Shown here: positions 43,166 through 54,000 of the stretch, piece after piece | Layout of the letters: every line of letters starts with the position of its first letter | Position numbering within the stretch: the first letter of the stretch is position 1 | NCBI GenBank assembly: GCA_910585945.1 | Contig: CAJUHZ010000013.1 | Span: 12,045 to 76,044, forward strand | From: an uncultured Bilophila sp. | Lineage (GTDB): Bacteria > Desulfobacterota > Desulfovibrionia > Desulfovibrionales > Desulfovibrionaceae | Reading direction: 5' to 3' | Length of the DNA: 64,000 bases | Notes under the pieces: generated by a model | Database searches by the model: none | The model's input: only the letters and a program-made list of their open reading frames with translations | Told to the model about the DNA's origin: nothing | Translations under genes and position numbers: made by a program

Positions 43166-43323
43166 TCAGCACCCGCCAGAGGCCGCGCCCCTACCGGGGG
43201 CGTGGACAGCGCGAGTGATTTGGGGTTGTAGTCCCCCTCGGCCAACAGCGCCGGGGAAACAACAATGAGGTCGGAACGGCAAGTAAGACAATCTGAAAGC
43301 GGTTCCGGCCTTTTTGGAAAGCT

Positions 43324-44367
43324 ATGCCAAAGCCCGCAAAGAATTTATGGCCGCAAGTAGTGGACTTCGGCAACCTCTACGCCGCATGGCATGGAGCGCG
43401 CTGTGGAAAAAGATACTATGATGAGGTGCTTCAGTTTTACGGACGCCTCGAAGACAATCTCCTCGGAATTCAACGCGCCCTGATAGGCGGGACATGGTTC
43501 CCCTCTCCCTGCCGAGAGTTTGTGATTCGAGAACCCAAGCTCCGGCTCGTCCAAGCGCCCACATTCGCAGACCGCATTGTACACCGCTCCCTTGTAAAGG
43601 TCATCGAACCATTCTTTGAGCGACGGTTTATCCCGGACAGCTTTGCCTGTCGGAAAAACAAGGGGCCGCACGAGGCCAGCAAACGACTCCGCAGCTTCAT
43701 TGTAACCGCAAGCGCAAACTGGCATCGCCCGTATGCCCTCAAGGCCGACATCAAGAGCTACTTCCCAAACATCCGGCATGGGATTCTGTTGCGGCAGATT
43801 GCAAGGACGTTGGGCGATACCAATGTACTTGACCTCTGCGCAAAGATAGTCCTGAAAAACGGATTTACCGATTCAGGACTTCCTATCGGCGCATTGACAT
43901 CACAACTATTTGCAAATGTCTATCTGGATAAATTTGACCATTTTGTAAAGGATGAATTGGGAATCAGATTTTACGTCAGATATATGGATGATTTTATCAT
44001 AGTTGGGGAAAATAAAAAATTTCTGCAATCAACTCTTGCCCTCCTTGAAAATTTTCTGAATACCGAACTCGAATTGAAGTTGAATCCGAAAACTTCTATC
44101 TTCCCCATATCGCATGGTGTTGACTTTTCAGGGTATAGGCACTGGACAACGCATACCCTGCCACGAAAACGGAACACACGCCGCGCACGGCGAGATTTCC
44201 GAAGAATTGCACAGGAATACGCCAAAGGCAAAATTGACTTCGAGTACATCCGCCCGCGAGTAGCTTCTTTTTGCGGACAGATGAAACATTGCGACGCCTA
44301 CAAAACCACGGAAAGCGTTCTCTCTGAGCTTGTCCTGGTACGCCCCCCACGCAGGCGCACGGATTGA
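43324..44367 (+). CDS. DGR reverse transcriptase
   Basis: Encodes 347 residues. RT motifs in order: RIVHRSLVKVIEPFFERRFI (motif 2 area), YALKADIKSYFPNI (A, about 138-151), GLPIGALTSQ (185-194), where the I-G-x-x-x-S-Q form is the DGR-specific version, and YVRYMDDF (217-224) with the catalytic Asp pair. The C-terminal part is basic (PRKRNTRRARRDFRRIA). It would copy the TR RNA, mutating adenines, and write it into the VR. Together with the Avd gene, TR, VR and target this makes a complete cassette. Confidence 0.96.
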   Translation: MPKPAKNLWPQVVDFGNLYAAWHGARCGKRYYDEVLQFYGRLEDNLLGIQRALIGGTWFPSPCREFVIREPKLRLVQAPTFADRIVHRSLVKVIEPFFERRFIPDSFACRKNKGPHEASKRLRSFIVTASANWHRPYALKADIKSYFPNIRHGILLRQIARTLGDTNVLDLCAKIVLKNGFTDSGLPIGALTSQLFANVYLDKFDHFVKDELGIRFYVRYMDDFIIVGENKKFLQSTLALLENFLNTELELKLNPKTSIFPISHGVDFSGYRHWTTHTLPRKRNTRRARRDFRRIAQEYAKGKIDFEYIRPRVASFCGQMKHCDAYKTTESVLSELVLVRPPRRRTD

Positions 44368-44473
44368 AACGGTCCGATGTCTGCATATCTGCTGTATATC
44401 CATAAAATTTTCTTGCCGGGTCTTGATAGCTCTACCACCATAGACGGAACCATATTCCAGCGAGGTTCCGCGC
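44368..44473. other. Intergenic region after the RT gene
   Basis: 106 bp without a supported gene. No clear terminator or strong promoter is visible; AT-rich stretch (AAAATTTTC) near its centre. It marks the switch to the Dar-like block. Confidence 0.3.
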
Positions 44474-45076
44474 ATGGCAGCACCATCGAAACAGGTTCGG
44501 CTCCCATTTGAAAAGCTGACGGAGCAAAATCTTCGCCCCATTATCAAAAAAATGGAAAAATGGGGCTTGAAGGTGGCATCCGTGGACGCGCCGAATCGCG
44601 CGCGCCGTGAAAGTGGCTTCCTGCTCAAAGATGTCACATTCATTTTTGAAGACGGCCAAAAAATGCTTGTCCGCGTGAAGTCTGACGGCACCGTTTTTCA
44701 AGTCAAATTGAACAAGAAGGTTGTCCCCATCCGGCATGTGGACGACATGGACAAGGCCATCATTGAGATGGTGGATTACGTTCAGGAGAACGCAAAGGCC
44801 TATGAGCGCGCGAAGCTCCAGCGGGAACGCCGACGCAAGCTCCATATTGACCCGCCGCCGGTAGTCACAAATCGTCGAGAGAAGATTGAGCGCGCCAAGG
44901 GGCAACTGGCAGAACTGACCACATCCAACGAAGGCCTTCAAGCTCAAATTTCTGAAACCGAGGGCACAATCCAAACAAAACAAAGCGAATTGGACAAGGC
45001 CGAGGCGGCCCTCAAGGCGGAACGGAGCAAAACCGCCGAACTGGAGCGCATACTGGCAGAACTGGAGGGAGTATAG
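44474..45076 (+). CDS. DarA_N-like protein with coiled coil (200 aa)
   Basis: The first 110 residues (FIFEDGQKMLVRVKSDGTVF, then a helical end) resemble the defence-against-restriction A N-terminal domain of phage P1 DarA-type proteins. A basic linker and a coiled coil (AKGQLAELTTSNEGLQAQIS) follow. The next gene begins with a similar pattern. It opens a run of large genes comparable to the P1 Dar/Ddr proteins, which ride in the virion and protect DNA from type I restriction. Role here is inferred. Confidence 0.55.
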   Translation: MAAPSKQVRLPFEKLTEQNLRPIIKKMEKWGLKVASVDAPNRARRESGFLLKDVTFIFEDGQKMLVRVKSDGTVFQVKLNKKVVPIRHVDDMDKAIIEMVDYVQENAKAYERAKLQRERRRKLHIDPPPVVTNRREKIERAKGQLAELTTSNEGLQAQISETEGTIQTKQSELDKAEAALKAERSKTAELERILAELEGV

Positions 45077-45078
45077 CC

Positions 45079-48006
45079 ATGATGAACGGAGCTTCCGATT
45101 TTTTTGAAGACGCCCTCGTGCCTGAAAGTGATGCCGCTCCAGTGGCCGTCCCCAACCCATACTGGCAAGGGTGCCGTATTGTGGACAGGGATGACCTCTT
45201 CCCAAAAGGATTCTCTCAAGTCGAACTTGATGCAACATATGCAGGCCTCGCGAATGACGCCCACGATCTTGGCCTCTTACTCGAATCGCCATCTCTGGAC
45301 GAACTGGACTACTACAATCCCGGCCAGGATGAGGTCGAGGAAGATTACGTTCTTGAAGCGATAACCGTTGAGCATTTTTCGCGCACGGAGCGCCGCATGG
45401 CTGCTGTGGTGAGGATACTCAACCGGCATCTTTCCGATTCGGAAATCACGGCCTTGTCTCCGGTTGTCGGGAAGCCGAAAAAATCCGGCTCGTTTGCGTA
45501 TGTCGTCGTACAGCTTCCCTTCTCCGATGGTCAGACGGTGAATGTCGTTTTCCATTCGCCGGAGGGGGACAAAAAGCGCATAGGTCCAAGTGACGCCATT
45601 ATCGCCTTCCGCTGGCTCCTCAACAAACGGGACATCACGCACGTTGTAGCTCCTGAAGACGGTGAAGAGGTGTCCCTTGAAACCGTTGCGAAACGCATCA
45701 CGCAGCTTGTGGTTAAAAACTCCGCGCGGTTCGAGCGCCAACAGAAAGCAGCCCAGGCTGAACGGAAAGAACTCAATGATGCCCGTGAGGCGGTTAAAAG
45801 CGCGGAAGAGCGCCAGTCCGATTTGATGGACAAGATTTCTTCCAGGGTCAAAGAAGCAGAAAGTATTGAAGCGCGGCTTTCCAACACGCTTTCACTTCTG
45901 GAAAAACAGAAGACCATCAACGCGGAATTGCAGGCCAAGATTGATGCGTTGCGTAAGGCCAGAGGCGGTGGTAAGCCCACTCTTGGAACAAATGGCGCAG
46001 GCCAGACCTCCGGCCAAACTGGACAGGGCGGCCAAGGAGGGAAGTGGGCGCAACGCGAAAGTACCGCGAAAGATATAGACGTATTCTCTGATGGCTATCA
46101 GAGCGGCAAATATGAGCAGAATCCGTATTTGCTTACCTCGGAACGTTCCGATGCCTTTGTGCTTGGCGTGTGGGCGAAACAGAATGGCAAGCTGCCGCCG
46201 AAAAAAATTAAAAAGAGTCGTGGACTTACCTGGAAGGTGGACGATTCCGTTTACATCGTTGACGAGAAAGATGTCACGCTGAAGAGCGGACCCGGTATGG
46301 CGAGTGGTTCCCTCACAGGGATAGACGGCCAGGCAGAAACCGGAGGCAATCAGACCGTCGATGAAGTCGTTGCCAAGGTCAACGATCCAGAACTGGGCCA
46401 TAAGCTGAATCGCGGGATCGCGGCTGAACTGAAGGAAGTCGGGAACGAAAACGCACGCGAAACGCGCAAGGAACTTCTGCGGCACGTTGATGATGAAGAA
46501 ATCGAACCTGCCAAGCTCGAAACGCTCTGGGAAACCCGCATTGCCATCCCTGGTCGGTCGCAGGCCGAAGATGCGCGATATGAACTGGTGGAAGCTAACG
46601 ATGTACAAGCTTCGCACCTGCCCGAAGCTGGATTCCAGAAAAACCCCGCCTACGGGCTTGAAAACGAACGCCGCTATCACGATGAACCCGCCAGTCAAGC
46701 CAAGGTGCTTCGTAACGCGGCTGACCTCAATCCTGATTTCCTGCTCCGGGATTCCGTGGACGCGAACAACGGAGCTCCGGTTATTGACCAGGACAACAAC
46801 GTTCTTGGCGGTAATGGGCGTGCCATGTCTGTTCGTATGGCGTACCAGGCCGGAGGGAAGAAAAGTGAAGAGTACCGTGCGGCACTGAAAAAACGGGCGC
46901 GCGAACTGGGCATCAATCCAGAAAAAGTGGATTCCATGAAGCGCCCGATGCTGGTTCGGCGGATCGCCTCGGCATACTCCAAGCAGGAACGGCAAGAACT
47001 CATTTCGTCGCTGAATGACACATTTACGGACACAAAAAACACGCGCATGGCCGGTAAGTCGCGAGGCGACAGACTCGGCAAACGCTCACTTTCCATGCTG
47101 GCCGAAGGACTTCAGGAGGCGGACAGCCTGCGTGAGTTTTTTGATAGGGCTGATTCCGCCGCCGTGGTGGAACAGCTCATTGCCGAGGGTGTTCTCCAGC
47201 AGACGGAGCGCAATGCCTATGTCGGCCCGGACGGATTGCTCAACCCTGACGGCAAGCGCGTTGTGGAAGAAGCCCTGCGTGGACGCATAGCCAGTAACTA
47301 CGAGGCTCTTGCGCGTATTCCTGGGGATATTGTTGCCAAATTGGATGCGATTGCTCCGTCCATTCTGATTGCGGAGATGGTTGGTGGCGATTGGAATCTC
47401 ACACGGCACATACGGGATGCGATTGATTTGCTTGCAGAGTACAAGAGCAGCCCCTTTTCTAAAAAGGACGACTTCCATCTTTTCCTCAAGAATGTGGGAA
47501 TGCTGGATTCCAAGGCGCCCTTGGATCGCTATTCCAAAACAGCCGTACAGCTTTTCATCTTGATGCTGGAAAGCAAAAAGAAGGCGTTGGTTACGCGCTT
47601 CCGCAAGTATGCCGCGGATGCGCAACACCTTTCCGCTGAATCAAATGCGTTCCCCGGCATGACGAAGACCGCCGGACAGTCAGCGAAGGAAAACCTCGGC
47701 ATTGATCTGGATGCGACACATTCCGGCCCTGGCGGTTCGCAGCCCCACACACAAGGCGCACAAAAGGAATGGCGCGACTCACAAGGGAAAGCCGCAGAAG
47801 AAGGAAGCCCGACCGTGCCATCCTTTGTCAATGACCTTCAGGACATCATCGTCGGAAGATACGATACGGACACTGAAAAAGTCCTCACGCTGCTCGAAGC
47901 GGCCATTGCAGCAGCGGAAAGGGACGGTTCCCTCGAAAAATATGAAGCGATGCTGGAAGAAGCCTCAGACCACCTCACTGACCTTCTTGCCAAGGAGGCC
48001 GCATGA
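45079..48006 (+). CDS. Polyvalent protein with DdrB/ParB-like domain (975 aa)
   Basis: Domain order: an N-terminal DarA_N-like part (about 100-220; QLPFSDGQTVNVVFHSPEG), a coiled coil (220-295), a Gly/Gln linker, a small domain around 325-400 (SDGYQSGKYEQNPYLLTSER), then a ParB-like domain from about 485. The signature there is YELVEANDVQASHLPEAGFQ, NERRYHDEP, LNPDFLLRDSV and NNVLGGNGRAMSVRMAY, as in DdrB-type polyvalent proteins. A helical C-terminus follows. Such proteins are injected or virion-borne and act against host restriction. Its exact activity is unknown. Confidence 0.7.
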   Translation: MMNGASDFFEDALVPESDAAPVAVPNPYWQGCRIVDRDDLFPKGFSQVELDATYAGLANDAHDLGLLLESPSLDELDYYNPGQDEVEEDYVLEAITVEHFSRTERRMAAVVRILNRHLSDSEITALSPVVGKPKKSGSFAYVVVQLPFSDGQTVNVVFHSPEGDKKRIGPSDAIIAFRWLLNKRDITHVVAPEDGEEVSLETVAKRITQLVVKNSARFERQQKAAQAERKELNDAREAVKSAEERQSDLMDKISSRVKEAESIEARLSNTLSLLEKQKTINAELQAKIDALRKARGGGKPTLGTNGAGQTSGQTGQGGQGGKWAQRESTAKDIDVFSDGYQSGKYEQNPYLLTSERSDAFVLGVWAKQNGKLPPKKIKKSRGLTWKVDDSVYIVDEKDVTLKSGPGMASGSLTGIDGQAETGGNQTVDEVVAKVNDPELGHKLNRGIAAELKEVGNENARETRKELLRHVDDEEIEPAKLETLWETRIAIPGRSQAEDARYELVEANDVQASHLPEAGFQKNPAYGLENERRYHDEPASQAKVLRNAADLNPDFLLRDSVDANNGAPVIDQDNNVLGGNGRAMSVRMAYQAGGKKSEEYRAALKKRARELGINPEKVDSMKRPMLVRRIASAYSKQERQELISSLNDTFTDTKNTRMAGKSRGDRLGKRSLSMLAEGLQEADSLREFFDRADSAAVVEQLIAEGVLQQTERNAYVGPDGLLNPDGKRVVEEALRGRIASNYEALARIPGDIVAKLDAIAPSILIAEMVGGDWNLTRHIRDAIDLLAEYKSSPFSKKDDFHLFLKNVGMLDSKAPLDRYSKTAVQLFILMLESKKKALVTRFRKYAADAQHLSAESNAFPGMTKTAGQSAKENLGIDLDATHSGPGGSQPHTQGAQKEWRDSQGKAAEEGSPTVPSFVNDLQDIIVGRYDTDTEKVLTLLEAAIAAAERDGSLEKYEAMLEEASDHLTDLLAKEAA

Positions 48007-48962
48007 TGCTGGGTATCAAGGAAAAACTGGCCCTGCAACGGACAGTCAAGGATGGCATTGACAGCCTCAAGGAGGGCATCAAAGACATCCGGCAGCGGCT
48101 TGCCACACAACGGCAGGTGAAGGAGGCGCTCGACAAGTTGAAAGGCAAGTCCGCCTCTGGAGGTTCCCCCTCGCTCTTTGAGCAACTTGTCGCCGGAAAA
48201 TTCATCAAGGAGGCTCCGGCCCGCTTCCTTGCGATTTTGAAGAAGGCTCTAGACGAGGTGAACGGCAATGTTCGGATGATTCAAGACCCGGTTATCGCCT
48301 ACCTCGCGGAGCATCATAGTGAAGAAGGCGTATTCGAGAGCGCTGAGGGGGCTTCTTTTGCGTCCCCCCTTGATGCAAAGCGCCAGGCAAATGGCGCCGT
48401 TCGCTCTTTGCCCAAAGGGCTTGAATACGGCGCTCCGCAGAACATCATCATCGACATCGACACCGACTTTGAATCCCCTGAAACTTTTCGGGGCATCATC
48501 CGCGCCATTGAACAGGCGCGCGAAGTGGATACCGTTATTCTCAAAATCAACTCCCACGGTGGCCGCACCGATTCGGCCCAGGCCGTTTATGCCGCCCTTA
48601 TGGAGTGCAAGGCCAAGACCATCGCGCGCGTCATCACAGCCTATTCCTCCGGCTCCATTGTAGCCATGTCCTGCGATGAGGTGCAGACGACCCCTCACTG
48701 CACGATGATGATTCACAACGCTTCGGCGTTCTCCTGGGGAAAAATCGGGGACATGAAGGCACAGAGTACCTTCATGGAAAAGCATTTTCGGAAATGGTTC
48801 AATGAACTGTATTCCGGCTTTTTGACCGCAGAGGAAATTGCTGACGTTCTTAAAGGCCAGGATATTTGGCTGCGCGAAGAAGATATCAAGGAACGCCTCC
48901 CGAAATGGAAGCCTATTCGTGCGCGCCGGGGAGCAGAAGCTCAAGCCAACAACCTGGGATAG
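48003..48962 (+). CDS. ClpP-type (S14) prohead-like protease
   Basis: Encodes 319 residues, its start overlapping the previous stop. Residues 1-130 form a charged helical part, then the Clp fold: ILKINSHGGRTDSAQAVYAAL, VITAYSSGSIVAMSCDE (candidate nucleophile Ser215 by alignment to SxASxx) and HCTMMIHNAS. Phage ClpP-like proteases normally cut scaffold in the prohead. Here it lies between polyvalent proteins and the portal, 22 kb from the capsid gene. Confidence 0.8.
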   Translation: MMLGIKEKLALQRTVKDGIDSLKEGIKDIRQRLATQRQVKEALDKLKGKSASGGSPSLFEQLVAGKFIKEAPARFLAILKKALDEVNGNVRMIQDPVIAYLAEHHSEEGVFESAEGASFASPLDAKRQANGAVRSLPKGLEYGAPQNIIIDIDTDFESPETFRGIIRAIEQAREVDTVILKINSHGGRTDSAQAVYAALMECKAKTIARVITAYSSGSIVAMSCDEVQTTPHCTMMIHNASAFSWGKIGDMKAQSTFMEKHFRKWFNELYSGFLTAEEIADVLKGQDIWLREEDIKERLPKWKPIRARRGAEAQANNLG

Positions 48963-48966
48963 TCCT

Positions 48967-50748
48967 GTGGATTTTCATAGCACATTGGAATCAGCAACGC
49001 AGGCTGTGCGGGATGCGAAGAGTTTTGGCGACATAGTTGCCGTCTTCAGTGTTTTCTCGCGTTACGGAAAGGTAATCTCTTCCGAAACTCCTGAACTGGT
49101 TGCTTCTCTAGAACAATACATAGAACGGATTCAGTCATCGCCCAGACCTGCCGCCGATGTTCTCTACGAGTTCGCCGCAATGGCGAGAATCGCGCGAAAT
49201 GATGCCGCCCTGACAACCGTCAGAGATGCCTCGCCCCAAAACGCTCATATCTTGGAAATGGCCGAATCCGTGATACCGGACGAAGTGAGAAAGATAATCG
49301 TCGAATCTGGCGCATCAATCATCCAAAATAATTTTTCTGGAATCGTATCCAAAACGCAAGAATTAAAGAATCTTAAAGAAGAATTGAAGGGGCTGCATAA
49401 AGGTATTTATTCAGGAAAATTTGCAGAAATTACCAAAAAAATAAATGGAAAAATTGTCGCATCGTTACGCAGAGATGGAGTGTTCCACGTTCCGGGATAT
49501 ATTATTTCCGGTATAGCTGAAGGTCGTATGGAGTTCGCCAAATCAGAAATATTTGGCGAACATATGGATGAACTCATAAAGCGTATTGCTGAAATGAAAA
49601 CATCCTTAATGGCGCAAGAAAAAGCGGATAATCCTGAATATTCTGCATTGTATAGCCGCATGAAGAGCCTTGCAAAAGAAATAGAAGTCCGAGAAGAAGA
49701 GACATTTGAAAGTGTAAAAAAAGCGCTCGAATCTGTATCGCCTGTATCGAAAGAAGAGGCGCAGACATGGGCAACAGAAAATGTTTACATTGCTCCCAAT
49801 GTTGCCAGAAAGCTCAAAAAAATAAACTACCCCAAAGAGCAGTTTATTAACGATATGGCCGAAGTGTATCGGTATCTTGGGGGCAAACTCGGCCCTGTAG
49901 AATTTATCCTCCAAAAAGGCACAAGAAGGGCATTTGCACGGGGACGTTCGCAAATTTGCCTTGATTCTGACTTCAACAAAACGACGCTCTTCCACGAATG
50001 CGGCCACCTCGTTGAGCACTGGGACCGGGCCGCGCTTGCGGCCAGCCTCTCCTTCATCAAGAACAGGGCGCAAGGCGCACCGAAGTCGCTGAAAGTGATG
50101 ACAGGCGGCTGCTATCAGCCTGGGGAAAAAGCTTTCCCCGATTCCTTTATCGACCCCTATGTCGGGAAGGACTATCAGGGCGAGGCCTCGGAAGTATTTT
50201 CCATGGCCCTGCAACAGATGGCTTCCCCGGCGCATCTCGCAAATTTTATTGAAAAAGACCCGGAGCATTTCAAATTGTTCCTGGGGGTATGCGCACGGCA
50301 AAGTCCAGAGCTTTCTCAAAAAATGCGGGATGTCGAACGCAAGGCCAAAGAGACATATGCCGACAGGGAGAAGGCGAAGAGTGACCGGGCCGAATTGCGT
50401 GGACCATGGGAAAAAGCATTACGCAATGCCATACCGGATGGATTTTCCGAACTCCTGAAAGCACAGCAAGGATTTGCTGGATACGCGGTCTTGCAGGACG
50501 CTCGCAAGAAAAGCCAGTGGACATTGTACCAAATCAGCGATGACGGATGGTGGAGAGTGCTTTACAAATCCACCCTTCCTTCAGTCACACGCCTTGCCTA
50601 TCTGCATATAATGAACGACCGGCGCGAGCTTCCGGTTCATTACGAAACTGCAAGCGATGCCACGACCGATTTTTTCTCCTTTATCTGCTCCGATGCGGTT
50701 CCTGCATGGTTTGATGTCGAAAAAGGACTTCCAGGACTTGAGATATGA
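48967..50748 (+). CDS. Large zincin-like metallopeptidase (593 aa)
   Basis: GTG start at 48967; weak ribosome-binding site. H343-E344-C-G-H347 in TLFHECGHLVEHW is a zinc-protease HExxH motif, with a likely third ligand Glu in YQGEASEVFSMAL further on. The 340 residues before it are helical and charged, partly AT-rich DNA (49320-49840). Such zincin domains occur in phage polyvalent proteins and may trim virion or host proteins after entry. No precise family is given. Confidence 0.65.
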   Translation: MDFHSTLESATQAVRDAKSFGDIVAVFSVFSRYGKVISSETPELVASLEQYIERIQSSPRPAADVLYEFAAMARIARNDAALTTVRDASPQNAHILEMAESVIPDEVRKIIVESGASIIQNNFSGIVSKTQELKNLKEELKGLHKGIYSGKFAEITKKINGKIVASLRRDGVFHVPGYIISGIAEGRMEFAKSEIFGEHMDELIKRIAEMKTSLMAQEKADNPEYSALYSRMKSLAKEIEVREEETFESVKKALESVSPVSKEEAQTWATENVYIAPNVARKLKKINYPKEQFINDMAEVYRYLGGKLGPVEFILQKGTRRAFARGRSQICLDSDFNKTTLFHECGHLVEHWDRAALAASLSFIKNRAQGAPKSLKVMTGGCYQPGEKAFPDSFIDPYVGKDYQGEASEVFSMALQQMASPAHLANFIEKDPEHFKLFLGVCARQSPELSQKMRDVERKAKETYADREKAKSDRAELRGPWEKALRNAIPDGFSELLKAQQGFAGYAVLQDARKKSQWTLYQISDDGWWRVLYKSTLPSVTRLAYLHIMNDRRELPVHYETASDATTDFFSFICSDAVPAWFDVEKGLPGLEI

Positions 50749-51038
50749 GCAAATTCATTTTCAGCGGCAATGTCTCTCCCGCAGAGGCAAGTGAAAGTTA
50801 TGTATCCGTATTGCTTGAAGCGGACACATGGGACGAAATTGTCAGCGCCCCGCCAGAATATATTGGCGATGAAATATCAATACTTATGCTCAAGCACACC
50901 TTGAGTACAGCGTATGCCATGTACGGCTATGCCTTTGATATGCAGAGATTCAGCCCACGGCATCTCTATGAGGCCTTATCCTCCAAGGGAATGAATTTTG
51001 CCGTGAATGGCGATGTGCCAAGCAACCTCATCGACTAA
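50745..51038 (+). CDS. Hypothetical protein (97 aa)
   Basis: Overlaps the zincin stop by four bases. Small, acidic and mostly helical (YVSVLLEADTWDEIVSA). It precedes the giant methylase-helicase gene by 15 bp. No family recognised. Confidence 0.55.
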   Translation: MSKFIFSGNVSPAEASESYVSVLLEADTWDEIVSAPPEYIGDEISILMLKHTLSTAYAMYGYAFDMQRFSPRHLYEALSSKGMNFAVNGDVPSNLID

Positions 51039-51053
51039 AGCGCAGGTGATACG

Positions 51054-54000
51054 ATGCAAAACGCCATTTTTGAACGCGCCCCACTGGATGGCATTGTGGA
51101 AAAAGAGGTTCGCTCGGCAACGTCCTTCAAGGATATTGAAAGCCTCTTTTCTCGCCTGTTCTCCATTGTTCCCGTCGCTGACCCTGACGACTATAAGGAT
51201 GAGAGATCGGACTATGGCCTCAAGGTGCGCGGCGTCAAAGCCCGCGAGAAAATCAATGCACAATGCCGAGAAATCATTTCGCGCGTGACAGATCCGGCTC
51301 AACTCACCGATGAAGAGCGTGCAGTCCTCGTTCAGTACAGCGGACGCGGTGGCCTCACCGAAAACAGCCAGTACGAATACTACACACCTACCCATGTGGC
51401 AGAGGGTATCTGGGATGCCTTGCGCGAAAATGGGTTTCAGAATGGAAATGTCCTCGATCCCTGTTGCGGCGCAGGCGTTTTCGAGGGGACAAAGCCAAGT
51501 GGTGTCATTATCACGGCGAATGACATTGACCCCGTTGGTTCGAGCGTTGCGCGGCTTCTCAATCCACAGGATAGCGTTTCGACCTCTCCGTTCGAGAATG
51601 TTGCGGTCAATACTCCGGATGAAACCTTTGATTCTTGCGTCGGGAATGTCCCCTTCGGCAACGCCCGTGGGGCATCCATTTACCAAGACCCGGAGTACAA
51701 GAACGAAAAGCTCATAGAACGCTATTTCCTCCTCCGCATTCTGGACAAAATCAAGCCTGGCGGTTTGGCCTGCCTTGCCGTACCGACCAATATCATTGGC
51801 GCAAAGGGGCGCCGGTGGGAGGAGTTTCGCATCAAGCTCTCCCGCAAGGCGGAGTTTCTTGGGGCCCACAAGCTCCCCTCCAAGACTTTTGCGGCCCAGG
51901 GTACGGACACGGTTGTTGACATCATCGTTCTTCGCAAACATTCACGCGCACTCCGGGAAAAAATCGGGGAATCCACGATTGATGCTCTGCGCGCCTCCAA
52001 TGTCGTCTGGGATGAGTTCGTTGAAGGCCGGTACTGGCTTGGCGAAGGGCGGCGGTTCATCATGGGAAAATACATCCCGAAGGTGGACAGTGACCGTTGG
52101 AGCCGAGAGATGGTGGATGGCGATGTCGATGACGCCGGCCTGAAACAGAACCTTGCGAAAAAATTCCACAGTCGCATCGACTGGGAAACATTGTCGCTGG
52201 CGGAACCAGTGCTCCACGCCTACAGCAACGGCGACCGGCGGCTGATAAACGGTACGATGCACGAGTTTCTTGACGGCATATGGCAAAAAATCATTGAGCG
52301 GCAAAATGTTACCGTCATCGACCGGGAAAAATTCGGTGCAGAGAGTATTGAGGCCCTGCGCTCGCTTCTGTCGTCTCCGAAAGGAGGTTTGGCGCTCACG
52401 GCGGAGCAGGCGTTCGCTGCCTTCAAGTCATTTCCTGACACCCTGTCTCCGGCGCAAAGCGAAGCAATCCAATTCGCCATGTCCCAGCCGCGAACAGAAC
52501 TTTGCGAACAACTTTATCGCGGTACGCTGATAGGCGGCATGATTGCGAGAATGGGGACAAAAGCAGATGCCGGAGAGGACATCTCACACGAACGGGCCGA
52601 ACTCCAGGAACTGGTCACAGCGGAAATTCAGCGTTTCGGGCATCCCAAGCACAACAAGGGGCTGATTCTGGTTGGCGAAGGCTCACGCATGTTCGGCATG
52701 TTCAAGAATGCCGTGGACGAAAAGGGCAATTTCTCTGACCTGCTGGCGGGAACGCTGGACAAGTCGGCTTTGACGTTTCCCTACAATCCCACAGATGTCA
52801 GTGACATCGTGTCCCACCTGTTTGTTCGTGAGGGACAGGAAGAAATCTGGCTTGAGGATATTCAGACTCTGTATAAAGGGGAGGGCGGAATTTCGAGTCT
52901 GGGAGAACTTGCTTCTCACGAAAACATTGCCATCACGCCGGACGGGCGCATCATGCCCATAAATCACTACTGCGCCGGGAACGTCCTTGAAAAAATGGCG
53001 GAGTGCGCCCAGGCAATCGCCGCCACCGATGACGCTCGGCTCAAGGCCAAATTCCAGGAGCAGATTGCCCTGATGAACAAACGCCGTACAGTCACGGCGC
53101 AGGAAGATATTGTCTTCGGCTTCCGCCACAAATGGTTTTCGCGGAAGTATGTCGTCCAGTTCCTTCGGGAAGTTGGCTATTCTCACGTTGAATATGGCTC
53201 CGTCCGTAAAGTCGAAGAGGAAGGATATGACGGGAACGTGGAGGTCGTTAAAAGATTTGCGCCCGACTACGACAACCCGGACGGTGAATTTCGCGGCTTG
53301 CTGGATGTGGGCTTTGAGAAACAATTCCAAAACTATCTGAATGGAGGAAAGGTTACATCCAACAAGGCAGAAAAGAAGGCCGCTTATGTTGAGCAGGTGA
53401 ACTCGCTTGAGGCACAGTTCAACGTCTGGATGCAACAACATCCCGACATTCAAGACCTCACCGAACAGTTCAACCGGCAATTCAATGCCTATGTTCCGGT
53501 TGAATACGAAGGAGCGCCACTCGGTATTGAAGACTGCCTTTCAGGCGAAATCACTCCGCACGGCTACCAGAACGCCGAAGTCCGCCGCCTCGCGGAACAG
53601 GGAGCAGGCATATGCGGTTTCGGAGTGGGCTTGGGCAAGAGCTTCACGGCGCTGGCCATGGCCGCCTACAATCACAAGAAGGGAAAGGCGAAGCGGACGT
53701 GTATCGTAGTACCCTCCGCCGTCCTTGAGAACTGGTATCACGAATCACGCCAGTTCTACAAAGAAGACTATCTCCGCGCGAACGCTCTTTTTGTGGGCCT
53801 TGAACCGAAGCGAACCAAAGACGGCGCCGTGCAGCGGAAAGCAGTGCTTGACGAAAATGGGAATCCGCGCGTTGGCAAAGACGGCAATGCCATCATGCAG
53901 GACATTGTGGTCTTCAAAAATTCCAAGGAAGATGTCCACGAGGCCATGTGGAAAATCCCGCAGTCGAATTATTCCCTCGTGGTAATGACAAAGGAAAAAT

